This document shows, piece by piece, positions 24,429 to 37,273 of a stretch of 64,000 bases of DNA (position 1 is the first letter of the stretch; every line of letters begins with the position of its first letter). Location of the stretch: NCBI RefSeq assembly GCF_026210795.1, contig NC_089445.1:2480001-2544000 (forward strand), read 5' to 3'. This stretch comes from Rhizophagus irregularis (lineage: Eukaryota > Glomeromycota > Glomeromycetes > Glomerales > Glomeraceae). Both the position numbers and the translations under genes were made by a program. Below the pieces are notes generated by a model. That model saw only the letters and a list, made by a program, of their open reading frames with translations, ran no database searches and was not told the origin of the DNA.

Positions 24429-25723
24429 TTTATCGAAAGATTCAAATACTTGAGATGAAGGTTAGTGGATAACAATAATGGTTTTCTTTTGCTTAACAGC
24501 AAATTCTTTAAGAATTTTTGTAATCTCAAGAGCCAATGAAGAATCTGATAATGAAATTAGAGTAAGAAATTAATAAAAAAAAAATAAAGCGAATATTTCG
24601 AATTATCTTTTGATTATTCACTAAAACCGGATGTTGGTTCGTCTAGTAAAATGACACTTGGATCTGTTAACAGTTCATATGCAATGTTGGCTCGTTTCTT
24701 TCTCCTCCCGATACACCACGAGTCATATGGTCTCCTATTATCGTATTGGCACATTTCGTCAAATTTAATAATGCCATAGTATTTTCAACTTGTTTTAATC
24801 TATCACGTCGTGACATTTCACGTGGAAGACGTAATCGAGCCTATTAAATTTGTAAATAAAAAAATTTAATTCAAATATATAAAAAAAAAGGTATCTAATA
24901 AGTCATCTTGAGTACAATAAGCAACAAACCTCTTTGAATTTTTCGTTATTTTATGACCATTTAGAGTTATAGTTCCTTAAACTCCTTTACTTCCAACGTG
25001 ATCGCCAAGAAGATTTAACAAAGTGGTTTTACCGCAACCAGAAGGTCCAATGATCGCGAGAAACTCACCTTTTAAATTCATTTTTAAATGAAATAAGATT
25101 ATTATTTTTTTAAAAAATATACATGTACAAAATTCATAAATTAGTTAGTTACCTGGATTAGCACAACCATGAATATTTTCTATTATTTTTCGTACATGTT
25201 TACCGGATTCTAATTTAGAATCAGAATTTTTAATTTTATTCCACCAGGACATTATGTTCTTCAGATATAGAATAATTTATTCCACACCATTCTACGTAAG
25301 CTGATGACTTCTGAATGAAGTCGGTTTCTTCCAGAGAACTAAATGATTAAACTTGGAAATAAGGGAAGGAAGATTCCAAGACTTAACCACTTGTGAGTAA
25401 CAAATCACTACTGGTTATATTAGATTGATAAACAGTTACGACAAGAAATTCGTTTTCGATGTGTACATTTCTAGATTCTTCGCGGATGTTGATCCTTTTT
25501 CAGTACTCTGTATTAATTCTGTTCGTTTTACTAATTGAATTGAGAGATCATTAATATCATCACTTCCTTCGAATTTTGTCTAAAAAAAGGAAAGAAAGGA
25601 TTATCGATTTAATTATTTTATTATTTATTTTTTTTTTAAAAAAAAGACAATAAATACCAATGTTTTTTCATTTATGGTCGGTGACATAGCAGTAACAATT
25701 TGATTGTTTTTAATTTGTTCCAT
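24429..25723 (-). pseudogene. ABCG half-transporter copy C, 5' fragment
   Basis: Minus-strand remnants of exons 1 to 5. The start codon is at 25721-25723 and homology ends abruptly at 24429, inside exon 5 (the SFDK region after HQPSS). Lesions relative to the intact copies: an insertion in exon 2 (25301-25474); a nonsense change in exon 3 (TAA at 24977-24979, where A has CAA); loss of the exon 3 end and its donor near 24900; one T missing in exon 4 (near 24702), giving a frameshift; and a lost GT donor at the end of exon 4 (near 24630). With 16638-17104 it probably represents one broken gene of the A/F subgroup. Confidence 0.85.
25301..25474. repeat. Insertion in exon 2 of ABCG pseudogene C
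   Basis: About 174 bp with no counterpart in copies A, D, E or F splits the exon between CTACGTAAG and ATTCTTCGCGG. It starts CTGATGACTTCTGAATGAAG and ends GTGTACATTTCTAG. I see no clear terminal inverted repeat or target duplication. Confidence 0.6.
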
Positions 25724-25960
25724 TGGAATTTTTTTTTGAACATTTTTTTTTTAATTAGAGGAAAGTTTTTATTTTTTCGATGAGACAGAATAGTAGCGGT
25801 ATAGTCTCATTAAAATAGGTCAATCTGCTAGTATTCGGGGAAAAGATTATGGAATAAAAAAAAAATTAAATAAAATAAATTTGAAATGAAAAATATCCAA
25901 AGAAAATTTTGATCCTTTTATATTTTTTTTAAACATTTTGCTTTGTTAGAAAGATAATAA

Positions 25961-26051
25961 GCATTGGAAGATTGGAAACTATTGGAATCTTCCAATTCTT
26001 CCAATTCTAAGCCTTCCAATTTCAATAAAAAGTTATTGGTGCACATCACTG
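25961..26051. repeat. TTGGAAG-word repeat, right end preserved
   Basis: Counterpart of 13315-13480 upstream of the broken B/C unit. It is shorter, has lost the left end and retains the right terminus GGTGCACATCACTG. Confidence 0.6.
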
Positions 26052-26190
26052 ATAATAAATAAAGTAACATATAATTAATATAAAAAAAATTAAATAAATA
26101 AAGTTTATTTGGTGTAAGAAGAAAAATAATTTTCCAAGTAAATTTAAATTAATTATACAACAAATAAATAAACAATTAACTAACTTTGAA

Positions 26191-26564
26191 CAGTCGCAAC
26201 TGGGTATAACGAACCCTCCGTTGTTATATAATACTTTTAATCTATTACCGAACAGTTCGGTATATAGATTCTACCAATAAAATCACATGATTAATTTTTT
26301 TTTTTTCATTAAAATTAATTATGAATTTTAACCCGCACGTAATATTATATTGTGTTCTGATGAAGAAAAAGACTATCCGCGTAAATGATTATTATCCTAT
26401 ACCAATTTTTAATTCACGTGATCATTCGGTATCAAATATGCTAATATATTTAATTTAGTTCGTTATATCCAGTGTAATTAATTATAAGAAAATCGGTTCT
26501 GCACTATTTGGTTCGATATAACGAGTTTTCAGTATATCAGGTTCGTTATTACCAGTGGCGACTG
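26191..26564. mobile_element. TIR element upstream of ABCG copy C
   Basis: It begins CAGTCGCAACTGGGTATAAC and ends CCAGTGGCGACTG, with GGTTCGTTAT just inside. The arms are imperfect inverted repeats of about 25 bp. TA follows the right end; the left TA appears mutated to AA. It belongs to the same family as the element starting at 13727. There is no ORF. Confidence 0.65.
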
Positions 26565-27613
26565 TATCAATCGCGTCATTAAACCAATAAAAAGTTCAAG
26601 TCACTTAAGCCACAACGGTAAAACATAAATGATTTTATCTGATTTTATTGGCTTTTTTTTTGTTTTGTAATATATGAGTAATATAATGCATGTCCATATA
26701 ATGATACTAAAATAGTAGTAAAAATAATGCTAATCCCGAAATACATAAATTATGCGTCATTTATCCAAATGGCGAAATAACACGCAAAAAATGTTCGCCA
26801 TAAAGTAAAGCCGAAAATGTTAACGCTTAATATTTTTACTAATGCTAACTTGGTTAAAAAAAATTAAATCAAATAACCAAAAATAACAAAATCATTCACG
26901 CGAATGAACGAAAAATCTAGGAGAAATTATAAATATTCACTGCTCACTAGTTCTTTGCGCAGTTAAGCCTGTTGTATTCGTCCTATATCCTATTCAAGTG
27001 TCGATGCATGATTTCAATTATACTTGTCATACTGTATATACATATACATATACTACATATATAAACGGCGCTCTTCGCTCTTCCGATCCGAAGTTACATT
27101 TATGCATGTGTTGTTGTGTATGAATTATATCTGATAATTACATATAACAAAATTTTGGCGCGTTTTCGCATCATTGTTTTTTAATCCAAACTTTATCTTC
27201 GACAAATAATAATAATTGTTATTTTTTTTGGATAGGTTGAAGGTTTAGTAAATTAATTTAATTATTATATTTTTTTTAGTGAGATTTTTTAATGTTATAT
27301 AATTGCTGCAATTGTCACACGTTCATTGATTATCGCAGATTGACATTATCTATTTAAAGAAATTGATGTGTAACAGTAACGTTGATTTTTAATTACATAA
27401 TGTACGGGACACTTAGCACTCGGAAATATTCGGTAAAGCTCAAAATAAGATAAAATTATTCCACCATTCTCGGAACAGTACTCCAAAATTAGCGTATAAT
27501 TTTTATTTTATATCAAGCTTTACCAAATATTTCAGAGTTCTTTAAAATTTGCTAAGTGTCTTGACCTTTTTGAAATCAGCTGTAATTGATCGTCAAATTT
27601 TAATTTCATATAA
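26565..27613. other. Upstream flank shared between ABCG units
   Basis: This stretch holds sequence that recurs upstream of copies D (about 32840-33480) and F (about 46690-47400). It includes a GTTAACGCTTAATATTTTTAC-like block and a TATACATATACATATACTAC block followed by CGGCGCTCTTCGCTC. No gene is visible. It may include distal promoter sequence of the ABCG units, but nothing specific supports that. Confidence 0.5.
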
Positions 27614-27904
27614 GGGTCTGGCCCATTTCACCGACAATAATTTCACTTCACCGACAGACATTTCACTGATAATCATTTCACTGATAGGATCATTTTACCT
27701 ACAGTCATTTCACCGACAGTTTTGAAATCCTAATTCACTTACCCAACTTATTCTAACCCTAATTCTAACCTAATTCCTAACCCTAACCCTAATTCTTACC
27801 TAACTCTAACTCTTTTAACTCTTTCCTAAATTCCCTTGTCGGTGAGATGATTGTTGGTGAAACATTGTCTGCGAAATGACCCTGTCGGTGAAATGGATGC
27901 GACC
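27614..27904. repeat. Palindromic repeat with CCCTAA-like core, second copy
   Basis: Same organisation as 15761-16077: CATTTCACCGACA words on the left, a core with CTAACCCTAACCCTAATTC, and the complementary words (TTGTCGGTGAGATGATTG) on the right. The core has more perfect CCCTAA units than the first copy. Confidence 0.65.
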
Positions 27905-28434
27905 GTTGCGACCCCATATAAAGATCAGCTAAATCTCAATTTCAGTCACACAATCATCGTCCCGTGATTATTTCCTGTACAACTTATAATCGGAATTCGG
28001 TAATTATCCGATTTCATACGACCATTTATCCTTATAACACAATAGAATAGAATAGACCATTTCCAAATTTATTCTCGCTTCAATTGGGATGATATCATAA
28101 CTGTGATCTTTGAACAATTTCGTAATAGCATGATTGCAAATCGAGAAAAAAAATCACACCATATGTAATCCCGTAAAAAAAAATTTGCTTTATGCATCAG
28201 ATAAATGATTTCGTATATATCAAATAAGTATAAAAATTCTGTATAATTTATTGTGATTATATAAATTTACTTCTAGATTAAAAGTAATTTCATGAATGAA
28301 AAAAAAAGAAAACTTGATTGTAGCGATACAGGTGAATGATGTCAATTATCACGAGAGCATATATCAGATATGATTCAAAAATTATATAAGTAGAGTATTC
28401 TATTATAATAACTACAGTACTATTATTATTCTCC
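27905..28434. repeat. 3' flank module of ABCG copy D
   Basis: Shares the TCTGTACAACTTATA-type, GATGATATCATAA and GATTGTAGCGATACAGG blocks with the flanks of the other copies. No separate gene is seen. Confidence 0.6.
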
Positions 28435-31138
28435 TTAGTCTCTCCTACTGTTTTTACGTAATGAAAAATAAGCAAGAACACGCACTACAAAACACAAACC
28501 TATTAATACTATTAGGTTAGCATACCAAGGTAAATCATTTAATCCTAGATTCTCTATTATAGAAATACCGGGAATACTTGACATATCTCCTACGTTACAC
28601 ATACTTAATTGTCCAGCAGGTAATTCTCCTGGTCTAGCACATCTGAATTGAGCTTTCGGTGAATCAAGTTGAATTTGCAAAAGCAAAGAATACGAGTATT
28701 TTAGAAATGACTATTAATAGAGATAAAAATTTATTAATATTATTGGTTTGAAAACAAAATTCAGATTTATCGTAACTACTTACAAAATATTTTAACCAAT
28801 TTAAGCCAGTTGGTAATTGTTTTACATAAAATCCACCTAATAACATAGTTATAAGCAAATATATCAAACTGATAGCTATATTCGATAGGAAAAAAAAATT
28901 CAATTAATTAAAAATAAATTATAAAATCAAATTATTTAAAATAATACTTACCCATACTATTTTGTATGTCCATTATAGTGGCACCAAAAAAATAAGCGAA
29001 ACTCTGAGAAGTTATTACACCAAGTAAAACTACTATTAAATATGCTACAAATCTACCAAAATCTGGTAATAAATTTGTTGCCCAATATACTGGAATAGTA
29101 AATAATGTAGGATTAAATAAGACTAAAGGTAATTCGGCGATTTGTTTGGATAAGTAATATGATAGTAAACGATAAGATCGTGATTGACGTTCTTTCATTA
29201 ACATGTCTAATTCCAACGGGAAAGATAATACTGATTCACTCATTACATAGAATGTCCAATTCATACCACCGAAGAAAATCTATAATAAAAAATTAATAGA
29301 AATTTAGTATAAATAGAATAAATGAAGTTAAAAAAAAAAAGAATTTATATCATCGATACTCACATTTGAAACACGATCATCTATATTAGGTTCAGCGAAA
29401 GGAATTTGAAACCAAATTATGATACAAGATATAGTCAAAGTAATAGCTAGAGATATACTAATTTTTGATAAGATAATTTTTCTACTTTGTTTAAAGGTTC
29501 TTTCGGTAAGAATCGAGAGTTGTTGCAAAAATGTAGCTTCCCAATGACGTTCACTTGTAACCGGTGCATTTAATTTGGATTGATCATCAGCATGCGTTCT
29601 ACGAGAATACTTTTCGACTACTTGTTTTCCAGTTGGATCATCACGAGTTTTATGTGTATATGCATTTATTAATTTCTGCTTGATTGTATTATCGTTTAAA
29701 AGTTCCACTATAATGAAAAGAAAAACGTTATAATGTTGCATATATTTATTTAAATTTTATAATATAAATATTTATAATAAGAAATAATACATACATGCAT
29801 AATTAGCAGGATTAAAATTAGGGGGACATTTATATCCTTGATCAGTAAGGTAATCCACTGCACCAGCTCTTTCACCAAAATAGACCATATGTCCATCAGC
29901 CATTACCATTAATTTATCGAAAAGTTCAAATACCTCAGATGAAGGTTGGTGGACAACCATAATAATGGTTTTCTTTTGCTTAACAGCGAATTCTTTAAGA
30001 ATTTTTGTAATCTCAAGAGCCAACGAAGAATCTGATAATGAAATTAGAGTAAGAAATTAATAAAAAAAAAACGAAGCGAATATTTCGAATATTTCAAAAT
30101 TATCTTTTGATTACTCACCCAATCCAGATGTTGGTTCGTCTAGTAAAATGACACTTGGATCTGTTAACAGCTCAGATGCAATATTGGCTCGTTTTCTTTC
30201 TCCTCCCGATACACCGCGAGTCATATGGTCTCCTATTATCGTATTGGCACATTTCGTCAAATTTAATAATTCCATAATATTTTCAACTTGTTTTAATTTA
30301 TCACGTCGTGGCACTTCACGTGGAAGACGTAATCGAGCCTATTAAATTTGTAAATAAAAAAAATTTAATTCAAATATATAAAAAAAAAGTATCGACATAA
30401 AAGTAAAAAACAATGGCGCAGCATTTCAGTTTTGGGCGCTCTGTCAACGTTACTTACAGTGTAACTGAGAGTTTCCTTTACGGTTAAATGGGAGAAAAAG
30501 ATTGCATCTTGAGTACAATAAGCAACAAATCTCTTTGAATTTTTCGTTATTTTATGACCATTTAGAGTTATAGTTCCTTCAACTCCCTTACTTCCAACGC
30601 GATCGCCAAGAATATTTAACAAAGTGGTTTTACCACAACCAGAAGGTCCAATGATCGCGAGAACCTCACCTTTTAAATTATTTTTAAATGAAATAAGATT
30701 ATTATTTTTTAAAAAAATATACATGTACAAAATTCGTAAATTAGTTACCTGGATTAGCACAGCCATGAATATTTTCTATTATTTTTCGTACATGATTACC
30801 AGATTCTAATTTAGAATCAGAATTTCTAATTTTATCCCACCAGGATACATTATTTTCTTCAGATATAGAATAATTTATTCCATGCCATTCTACGCAAGCA
30901 GGTTTCTCCGCGGATATTGATCTTTGTTCAGTACTCTGTATTAATTCTGTTCGTTTTGCTGATCTTTCTAATGGATCATCAATATCTTCTAATTTTGTCT
31001 AAAAATAAAAAAATAAAAAAATAAAGGATTATCGATTTAATTATTTTATTTAATTATTTTTTTTTAAAAAAAAAAGACAATAAATACCGATGTTTTTTCA
31101 GAATCGACTTCAGTCGGATCGTATTTAATTTGTTCCAT
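28435..31138 (-). CDS. ABCG half-transporter, copy D
   Basis: 9 exons: 31088-31138, 30749-30998, 30458-30669, 30119-30338, 29795-30031, 29364-29707, 28952-29279, 28784-28875, 28435-28710. This totals 2010 nt, or 669 aa, and every junction is in phase. It has the same architecture as copy A: Walker [10 protein letters not shown], signature [17 protein letters not shown] with the Asp completed across the splice, HQPSS, six hydrophobic segments and the [15 protein letters not shown] loop. Its N-terminus is shorter than in copy A (17 rather than 29 codons in exon 1). Sequence differences (DILGDRVGSKGVEG-type, PRRDKLK, TTLLNIL) place it with copy E in a D/E subgroup, distinct from A, B/C and F. 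No disabling change seen. Confidence 0.87.
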
Positions 31139-34024
31139 TGGAATTTTTTGAACGATTTTTTTTTTAATTAGGGGAAAGTTTTTATTTTTTTCGATAAGAC
31201 AGAATAGTAGAGGTATAGTCTCATTAAAATAGGTCAATCTGCTATTCAGGGAAAATATTATGGAATAAAAAAAAATAGAATAAAATAAATTTGAAATGAA
31301 AAATATCTAAATCAATATAATTAATGTAAAAAAAAAAAATTGCGAAGGAATTGAATAAAATTTATTTGGAGTAGGTGGAAAAATAGTTTTCCAAGTAAAT
31401 TTAAATTAATTATACAACAAATAAATGAACAATTAACGAACTTTAGAAGAATATATTGTAAAAAAAAATGAAATTTATTAATCGCGTCATTAAAAAAAGT
31501 TCAAGCCCACTTAAGCCACAACTGTGAAACATAAGTGATTTTATCTGATTTTATTGATTTTTTTTTGTTCTCGTAATATATGAGTAATATAATGCATGTT
31601 AATATTCTGTGTAAAAAAGAAAATTCTTTTCACAATGATGCTAAATTTGAATAAAATAATATTTCAGATTTACATTACACTTTTTACACTTTTTCCATAT
31701 AATAAATAGTTATATCACCTTGACAATCATTTACCAATCATTTAATTCCGGATTTTTAAAAACTTATTGAACAGCCACAAATAATTTTAAAATAATGTGG
31801 CAAAAAAATAATGGAAATCCAAGTTAAAACATATAATTTTAATTATGTGACTGCTAGCTTAATTTTTAATATTGTTATAATGCATTATTTGCATGTGATA
31901 ATTCATTCATTTTTGCCAATCATCAGGACAAAAATTGATGGGCGAAAATGAATATGCATGGGCGAAACTTGAAAATTTGCATAAATTTTCTTTATATCAT
32001 ATATAATATATGGTAAAAATAATGCAGTGATCCGATTCATAATGCAGGTTTTTTATTTATGGCAAATAAACCAATGCCACAGAATAAATATATGCCAAAT
32101 AAACCACAAAGTATAAATAATCAATTTTATGTAAAGATAGTCAATTATGTTTGATAAAAATAAATATCTGATATTTATTAATAAAAATTCAGAATAATAA
32201 TAAAAGCTAAAAAGTTTCTACTAATAAAAGTTACTCACTCAATAACAATCCAAATCTAATGAAATTTAATATACAATAAATTTAAGTTATTTGTGAAATT
32301 TGAACATATATTATGTAAATTTTTTCAGCAACGGATAATTGATCGGTAAATGATCGACAAATGATCATCAATATTGGGGCTGGAGTAGCTGTCACAGGAC
32401 AGGACCGAATGATTGGGTGAAAATGGGCGACGTAGTGGCCATTTTCACGATTTAGCCTCACATCAAATAAATGTCATGTTATCGTTCTGACGCTTTTGAT
32501 CATGCATTAATTAATAACATCATAAATAAGCTTTCTATTTTTAATCCACTTTATAAGCTTTATTTAAACTTTTCCTACAAAATATTCATTTAATTTTTTT
32601 ATTATATCAATCATGTGATTTCTATGCCAAATAATGGGCTGAACGATAGCGCCATCATATCTTAAGAGTTCACTAATAAAATATTCACTAATCCCTTTGT
32701 AAAAATAATTCATATTGCCCAAAGGCATACTATGATGCTGTTTATTCCATCTATTTGTTGAGAACATATACGTATTTCCGATCCTTTCTATAATCAAACA
32801 TTTGTTTCTAATTTCTTAATTTCTCTATTAAATATTGACGCATAATGATATTTATAGTCGTAGTAAAAATAATGTTAATCCCGACAGTACATAAATTATG
32901 CATCATTTCTTCAAACGACGAAATACCACGCAAAAAATGTTCGCTTTAAAGTAAAGCCGAAAATGTTAACGCTTGATATTTTTACTAATGCTAACTTGGT
33001 TAAAAAAAATTAAATCAAAATAACCAAAAATAACAAAATCATTCACGCGAATGAACGAAAAAGCTAGGAGAAATTATAAATATTCACTAGTTCTTTGCGC
33101 AGTTAAGCTTGTTATATTCGTCCTATATCCTACTATTCAAGTATCGATGCATGATTTCAATTATCATCTTGTATACTGTATATACATATACATATACTGC
33201 ATATATAAAACGGCGCTCTTCGCTCTTCCGATCCGAAGTTACATTTGTTGTGTATGAATTAATCCTTTTTACACCCGATAATTACATATAACAAAATTTG
33301 GCACGTTTTCGTCATTTTTTTTAATCATTTTTTGCCCAAACTTTATCTTCGACAAATAATAATTTAATTATTATATTTTTTTCTTAGTGAGATTTTTTAA
33401 TGATTTTTTTTTTGTTGAAACATTCGCTAGAAATGTCGCAATTGTCGCATCATCGCAAATATCTATATAATTAAAGAAATTGGTGTGTAACAGTAACGTT
33501 AATTCCGGTTAATGAAATTTTAATCGGATATTTTTTTTTGCTAATTAACGAAAAAAAAGCTTAATTTATTTATTAATCATGTTTCCATTCCCGGTTATAC
33601 TAATTTCGCCAAGGTTCCCATTGATCCGACATGGAATTATTTTTTTTTGGTATCTTTTTGTTAGACTAAATTATTTTTTTTAGTTTTTTTGAAACCGAGA
33701 TTTTAATAACTTTACTTTTCTAATTTTTTTTAAACTGAATTTTAATATTTTTCATCCTGGTTTTTTTCTCTTTATAATAATCTATACCAATATGTTTTTA
33801 TGTAATTCTTTATTTATTTTTTTATGTATAGGTATTATTGTTATTATTTATTTCGTCTTTTAGGCTTAAATCTAAGAGAAATAGATTTCATTAAACTCAG
33901 CCTAGGTACTCATTTACATTAACTTGCTTTTTACATGGTTAATTTTACTATAATAATATTAACAATTTACTTTAATGATCAGATTGACGCTACCTACAGT
34001 AAGCATGATTTTTTATTTTTGGTA
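31139..34024. other. Upstream flank of ABCG copy D, no gene supported
   Basis: The first 500 bp match the upstream regions of copies A, E and F. About 31700-32840 is extra sequence relative to copies C and F, partly shared with copy E (to about 31790). An open frame of 77 codons on the minus strand (32564-32797) has no recognisable motif. The stretch 33490-34020 is duplicated at 47395-48046. Confidence 0.5.
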
Positions 34025-34166
34025 TTACTAAATATCACCGGTGGTGACGGTCACCAGTAGCGAATTTATGATGTAATGCCAGCCAGTATTTTATTAGATT
34101 TTTAATTCTGGTCAAGTGCATCATAATGCTGGTATGGTGACCATCACCACTGGTGAACTTTAGTAA
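34025..34166. mobile_element. MITE, TA target duplication
   Basis: A 142-bp element flanked by TA (34023-34024 and 34167-34168). It starts TTACTAAATATCACCGGTGG and ends CCACTGGTGAACTTTAGTAA. The arms pair over about 34 bp. A copy at 48047-48191 lies at the equivalent place in the duplicated flank, so it was present before the segmental duplication. Confidence 0.8.
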
Positions 34167-34168
34167 TA

Positions 34169-35619
34169 TAATATCTTTTTTTATTTTTTATTCTTTATTT
34201 CTTTCACCTCTTGAGTTTGGATCGGCGATATAATCAAAATAAAATAAATAAGTATGCTTTGTATGATTTTTTTTTTGTTAGAATAATGTAAGTATATTTT
34301 TTACTTAAAATACGTTAATATTATAAGATCTAATTTATTTTATACAGCATCAAAATTTGTGTAACCATAATCGAATCTATGATCAACTCCCAGCATCATT
34401 TTATTGATAATTCAATGCGTATGTTCAGTACGGTATAACCTGTAAGTATTTGACAAATAATCAAATAATCAATGACAAATAAGAATTCACACACCGAAAA
34501 ATTGAAGTCCTGGAATGCTTTAGCTAAATAAACTTTCAAATCTTACTAAACTATAAAGTGCTATTTGTTTATTACATATTCGTCCTATTTTCATTTAAGG
34601 ATTCATTTAATTTCTTCGTATCTTATAATATAAATTTCATATTAAGTAAAAAAGACTCTACATTACGTGACTCGAGGAACTAAATTTTTCAATTGACCGA
34701 CTTTATTGCTTAAGCATTTTAACAATGTGCAGATTTTTCAACTACAAGAAACTTTCAGTTAGCTTTGTTTGTCTTCAAAGTATTTCAATTTTTTAGTGTA
34801 TTAGATACTATTTTTAGTATGTATTTTCAGAAATAAGATTTTTAATGTTTCAACCGGGGTATGGCATGGGAATCATTTTTAGAGATGTTTATTTAAAAAT
34901 GAATTTATAAAGCAAACATGCATCTACCGCAAGACGGACTTGGAGTTTCAAATAGGGAGGAGTAGTGGAAATTGAAAATAATAAGTTTTTTTTATGAAAC
35001 TTACTTTTTTTTTATCATTTTTTAACATTTCTTTTTTTGTAGGTTTAGAAAGAGTTTATTCAGGTACCTGAAAATTGGAGATAATAATTTCTAATATATC
35101 TTTATTTTATAGGCATAATTGTTATGATGATGTTACAGATTATAAAAAAACTAATGAATTAAATTTTTCCTTATTTTTTTTTTCCTTATTTTCTAGTTAA
35201 ATTTAAAAATTTTGGATCAACCGAGACAATTTGAAATACTGATTATCAATCTTTTTCTTTGATAATAAAAGCATCGAAAATTTTTTAGAATATTCAGCAA
35301 TAAATATAACAATAATAATTAATAAGTCACATTCTAGTCAAATGATGCGAATGTTCTACTACTGAATTTTATTTTTGAAGTACTTGGGAATTTAGAAATT
35401 TTGGAGTTTTCTATAAAAGGTTAACTTGTCATGCAACCTGATTATTTGTCAACTCTATAGACGTACAATTCAAAAGCATCATGTTATCATGCCACTTGTT
35501 ATAAAAACAACATGTCACTTGTTGTTTTCATGTCGATCATACAATGATTATCTGGGGTTTTAAACATATCACGCTTTGATAATATCACCTTTTTAAACAC
35601 GAAAAAAAAATGCAAAAAA
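34169..35619. other. Intergenic, no gene seen
   Basis: AT-rich spacer. A splice-site-like module similar to those at 14520-15760 lies at about 34960-35090. No coding region can be supported. Confidence 0.5.
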
Positions 35620-36660
35620 AATCATTGAGAATTTTATTGTAGAAAATTCATTGGAGAATTTTTTAATAGGGAAGATTTTTCTTGATAGATAATTTTGTTA
35701 GAAAATTTTTCAAGAATTTCATTAAAGGATTATCTTTTAATATAGGGGTGCTTTTTTTTTGATAAAGAATTTCTTTTGAGAATTTTTTTTAATAGGTGAA
35801 AATATTTTTTGGTGGAGAATTTCGTTAGAGAATTTTTTTTGATAGGAAAGATTTTTTTTTTTGATAGATCATTTCGTTAGAAATTTTTCAACAGAGGAAT
35901 TTCGGTAAAGATTTTTTTCAATAGGAGGGAAGTTTTTTTTGATATGGTAATACTTTTGAGAACTCTTTTAATAGGTAGGAATATTTTTTCAATAGGGAAA
36001 TTGTTTTTTGAAGAAAGATTTCGTTAGAAATTTTTCTTTAATAGGGGATGTTTTTTTTGATGAGAATTCATTCTATATTAGAGGAGTTTTTTTTGAAAAT
36101 TTTGTTGGTTGAAAAGTTTTTTGATAGATAATAGCCCTGTTCATTTCCGGTCGGTTGCATTTTTCGGTCGGATTTTGTTGTACAAAAATTATCAAATAAA
36201 ATTTTTTTATTTTCGATCGCAAATTGAACTGTTTTAGATTGAAATTTAGTTCGAACTCCTTATATTTGATATATATTTTTTTCTTAAATGTCACGTGAAC
36301 AGAAATTATCTAATTTTGGTTGGTTATTTTTTAGCGTTCGACCAAAAAACCCCCAAAAAAAATTGGGCTAAAAAGTTCAGAAAATGGTTGCATTGTACAA
36401 ACTGATCAGCCCAATCAAAATTAACTTAAATCTGACCGAAAAATGCGACCGACCGGAAATGAACAGGGCTAATGAGTCTTTTTTGATGGAGAATTTCGTT
36501 TAAAAGTTTTTTATTAGAAAATTTTTATTGAAAATAATTTTTTTTAATAAGAGTATTGAGAATTTTGGCTTGAAAATTTTTTTTTTTATTTTTTTTTAAT
36601 AAAGAATTTCGTTAGAAATTTTTTCTTATAAATTTATTGGAAAATTTTAATCCTATCATG
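35620..36660. repeat. Degenerate tandem repeats (GAGAATTTCGTTAGA)
   Basis: About a dozen or more imperfect units of roughly 40-70 bp built around GAGAATTTCGTTAGAAATTTTT and TTTTTTGATAGG. They are interrupted by a MITE at 36134-36469, so the array predates that insertion. Non-coding. Confidence 0.7.
36134..36469. mobile_element. MITE with about 40-bp TIRs, TA duplication
   Basis: A 336-bp element that begins GCCCTGTTCATTTCCGGTCG and ends CGACCGGAAATGAACAGGGC. The arms pair over more than 40 bp with three or four mismatches. TA flanks both ends (36132-36133 and 36470-36471). There is no transposase, so it is a non-autonomous Tc1/mariner-like element. Confidence 0.85.
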
Positions 36661-36947
36661 GTTTTTCTTAATTTTATCCTTATTAATGTAATTGATTTAA
36701 TTTTTTTTTTAATTTTATTCTTAATATAAGTTTCAGATTTTTTTTTAATTTTTATAATACTATATTTTCTTTGTTTTAAAATATAATTAATATTCTTTTT
36801 GATCTATATTAGCATACTTTTTTAATTTTATCAAATTTATCTTTATCTTAAATTTATTATTAGTTTTTAGCTTTAGTATTTTTATGGTATTTCTTTAATT
36901 TCATTTTTTATTTAATATTTTTGAAAATTTCTAAACATCGCCTGGAC

Positions 36948-37042
36948 GATCATCGCCTTTACCAGCATTAGGATGGAACTTAGGGCAGAATTAAGAATAT
37001 GAATGTAACTCCGCCATCCTAATGCTGGTAAAGATGATGATC
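36948..37042. repeat. Inverted repeat
   Basis: Arms GATCATCGCCTTTACCAGC / GCTGGTAAAGATGATGATC continue inward through ATTAGGATGG / CCATCCTAAT around a short centre. Likely a small foldback or MITE. Confidence 0.7.
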
Positions 37043-37273
37043 CTGAAATAAAATAAACATATAAAGATCAGCTAAATTTCAATTTTAGTCACAACAACAT
37101 CATCTTTCCATCGAGCCGGTATATCGTAAAATAATGTGTCCCGTGATTCTTTCCTGTGCAACTTATAATCGGGAATTTAATGGAATTCGTTAATCTTTTT
37201 ATCCGATTTCATCCTTTACGACCGTTTTATCCTTATAACACAATACTGTAATTTGGAATAGAACGGATAAACC

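Noticed and set aside
27065-27088. CGGCGCTCTTCGCTCTTCCGATC contains the core of a sequencing-adapter sequence (GCTCTTCCGATC).
   Set aside because: The same sequence occurs at about 33210 and 47020 in paralogous flanks that have otherwise diverged, so it is genomic and not adapter contamination.
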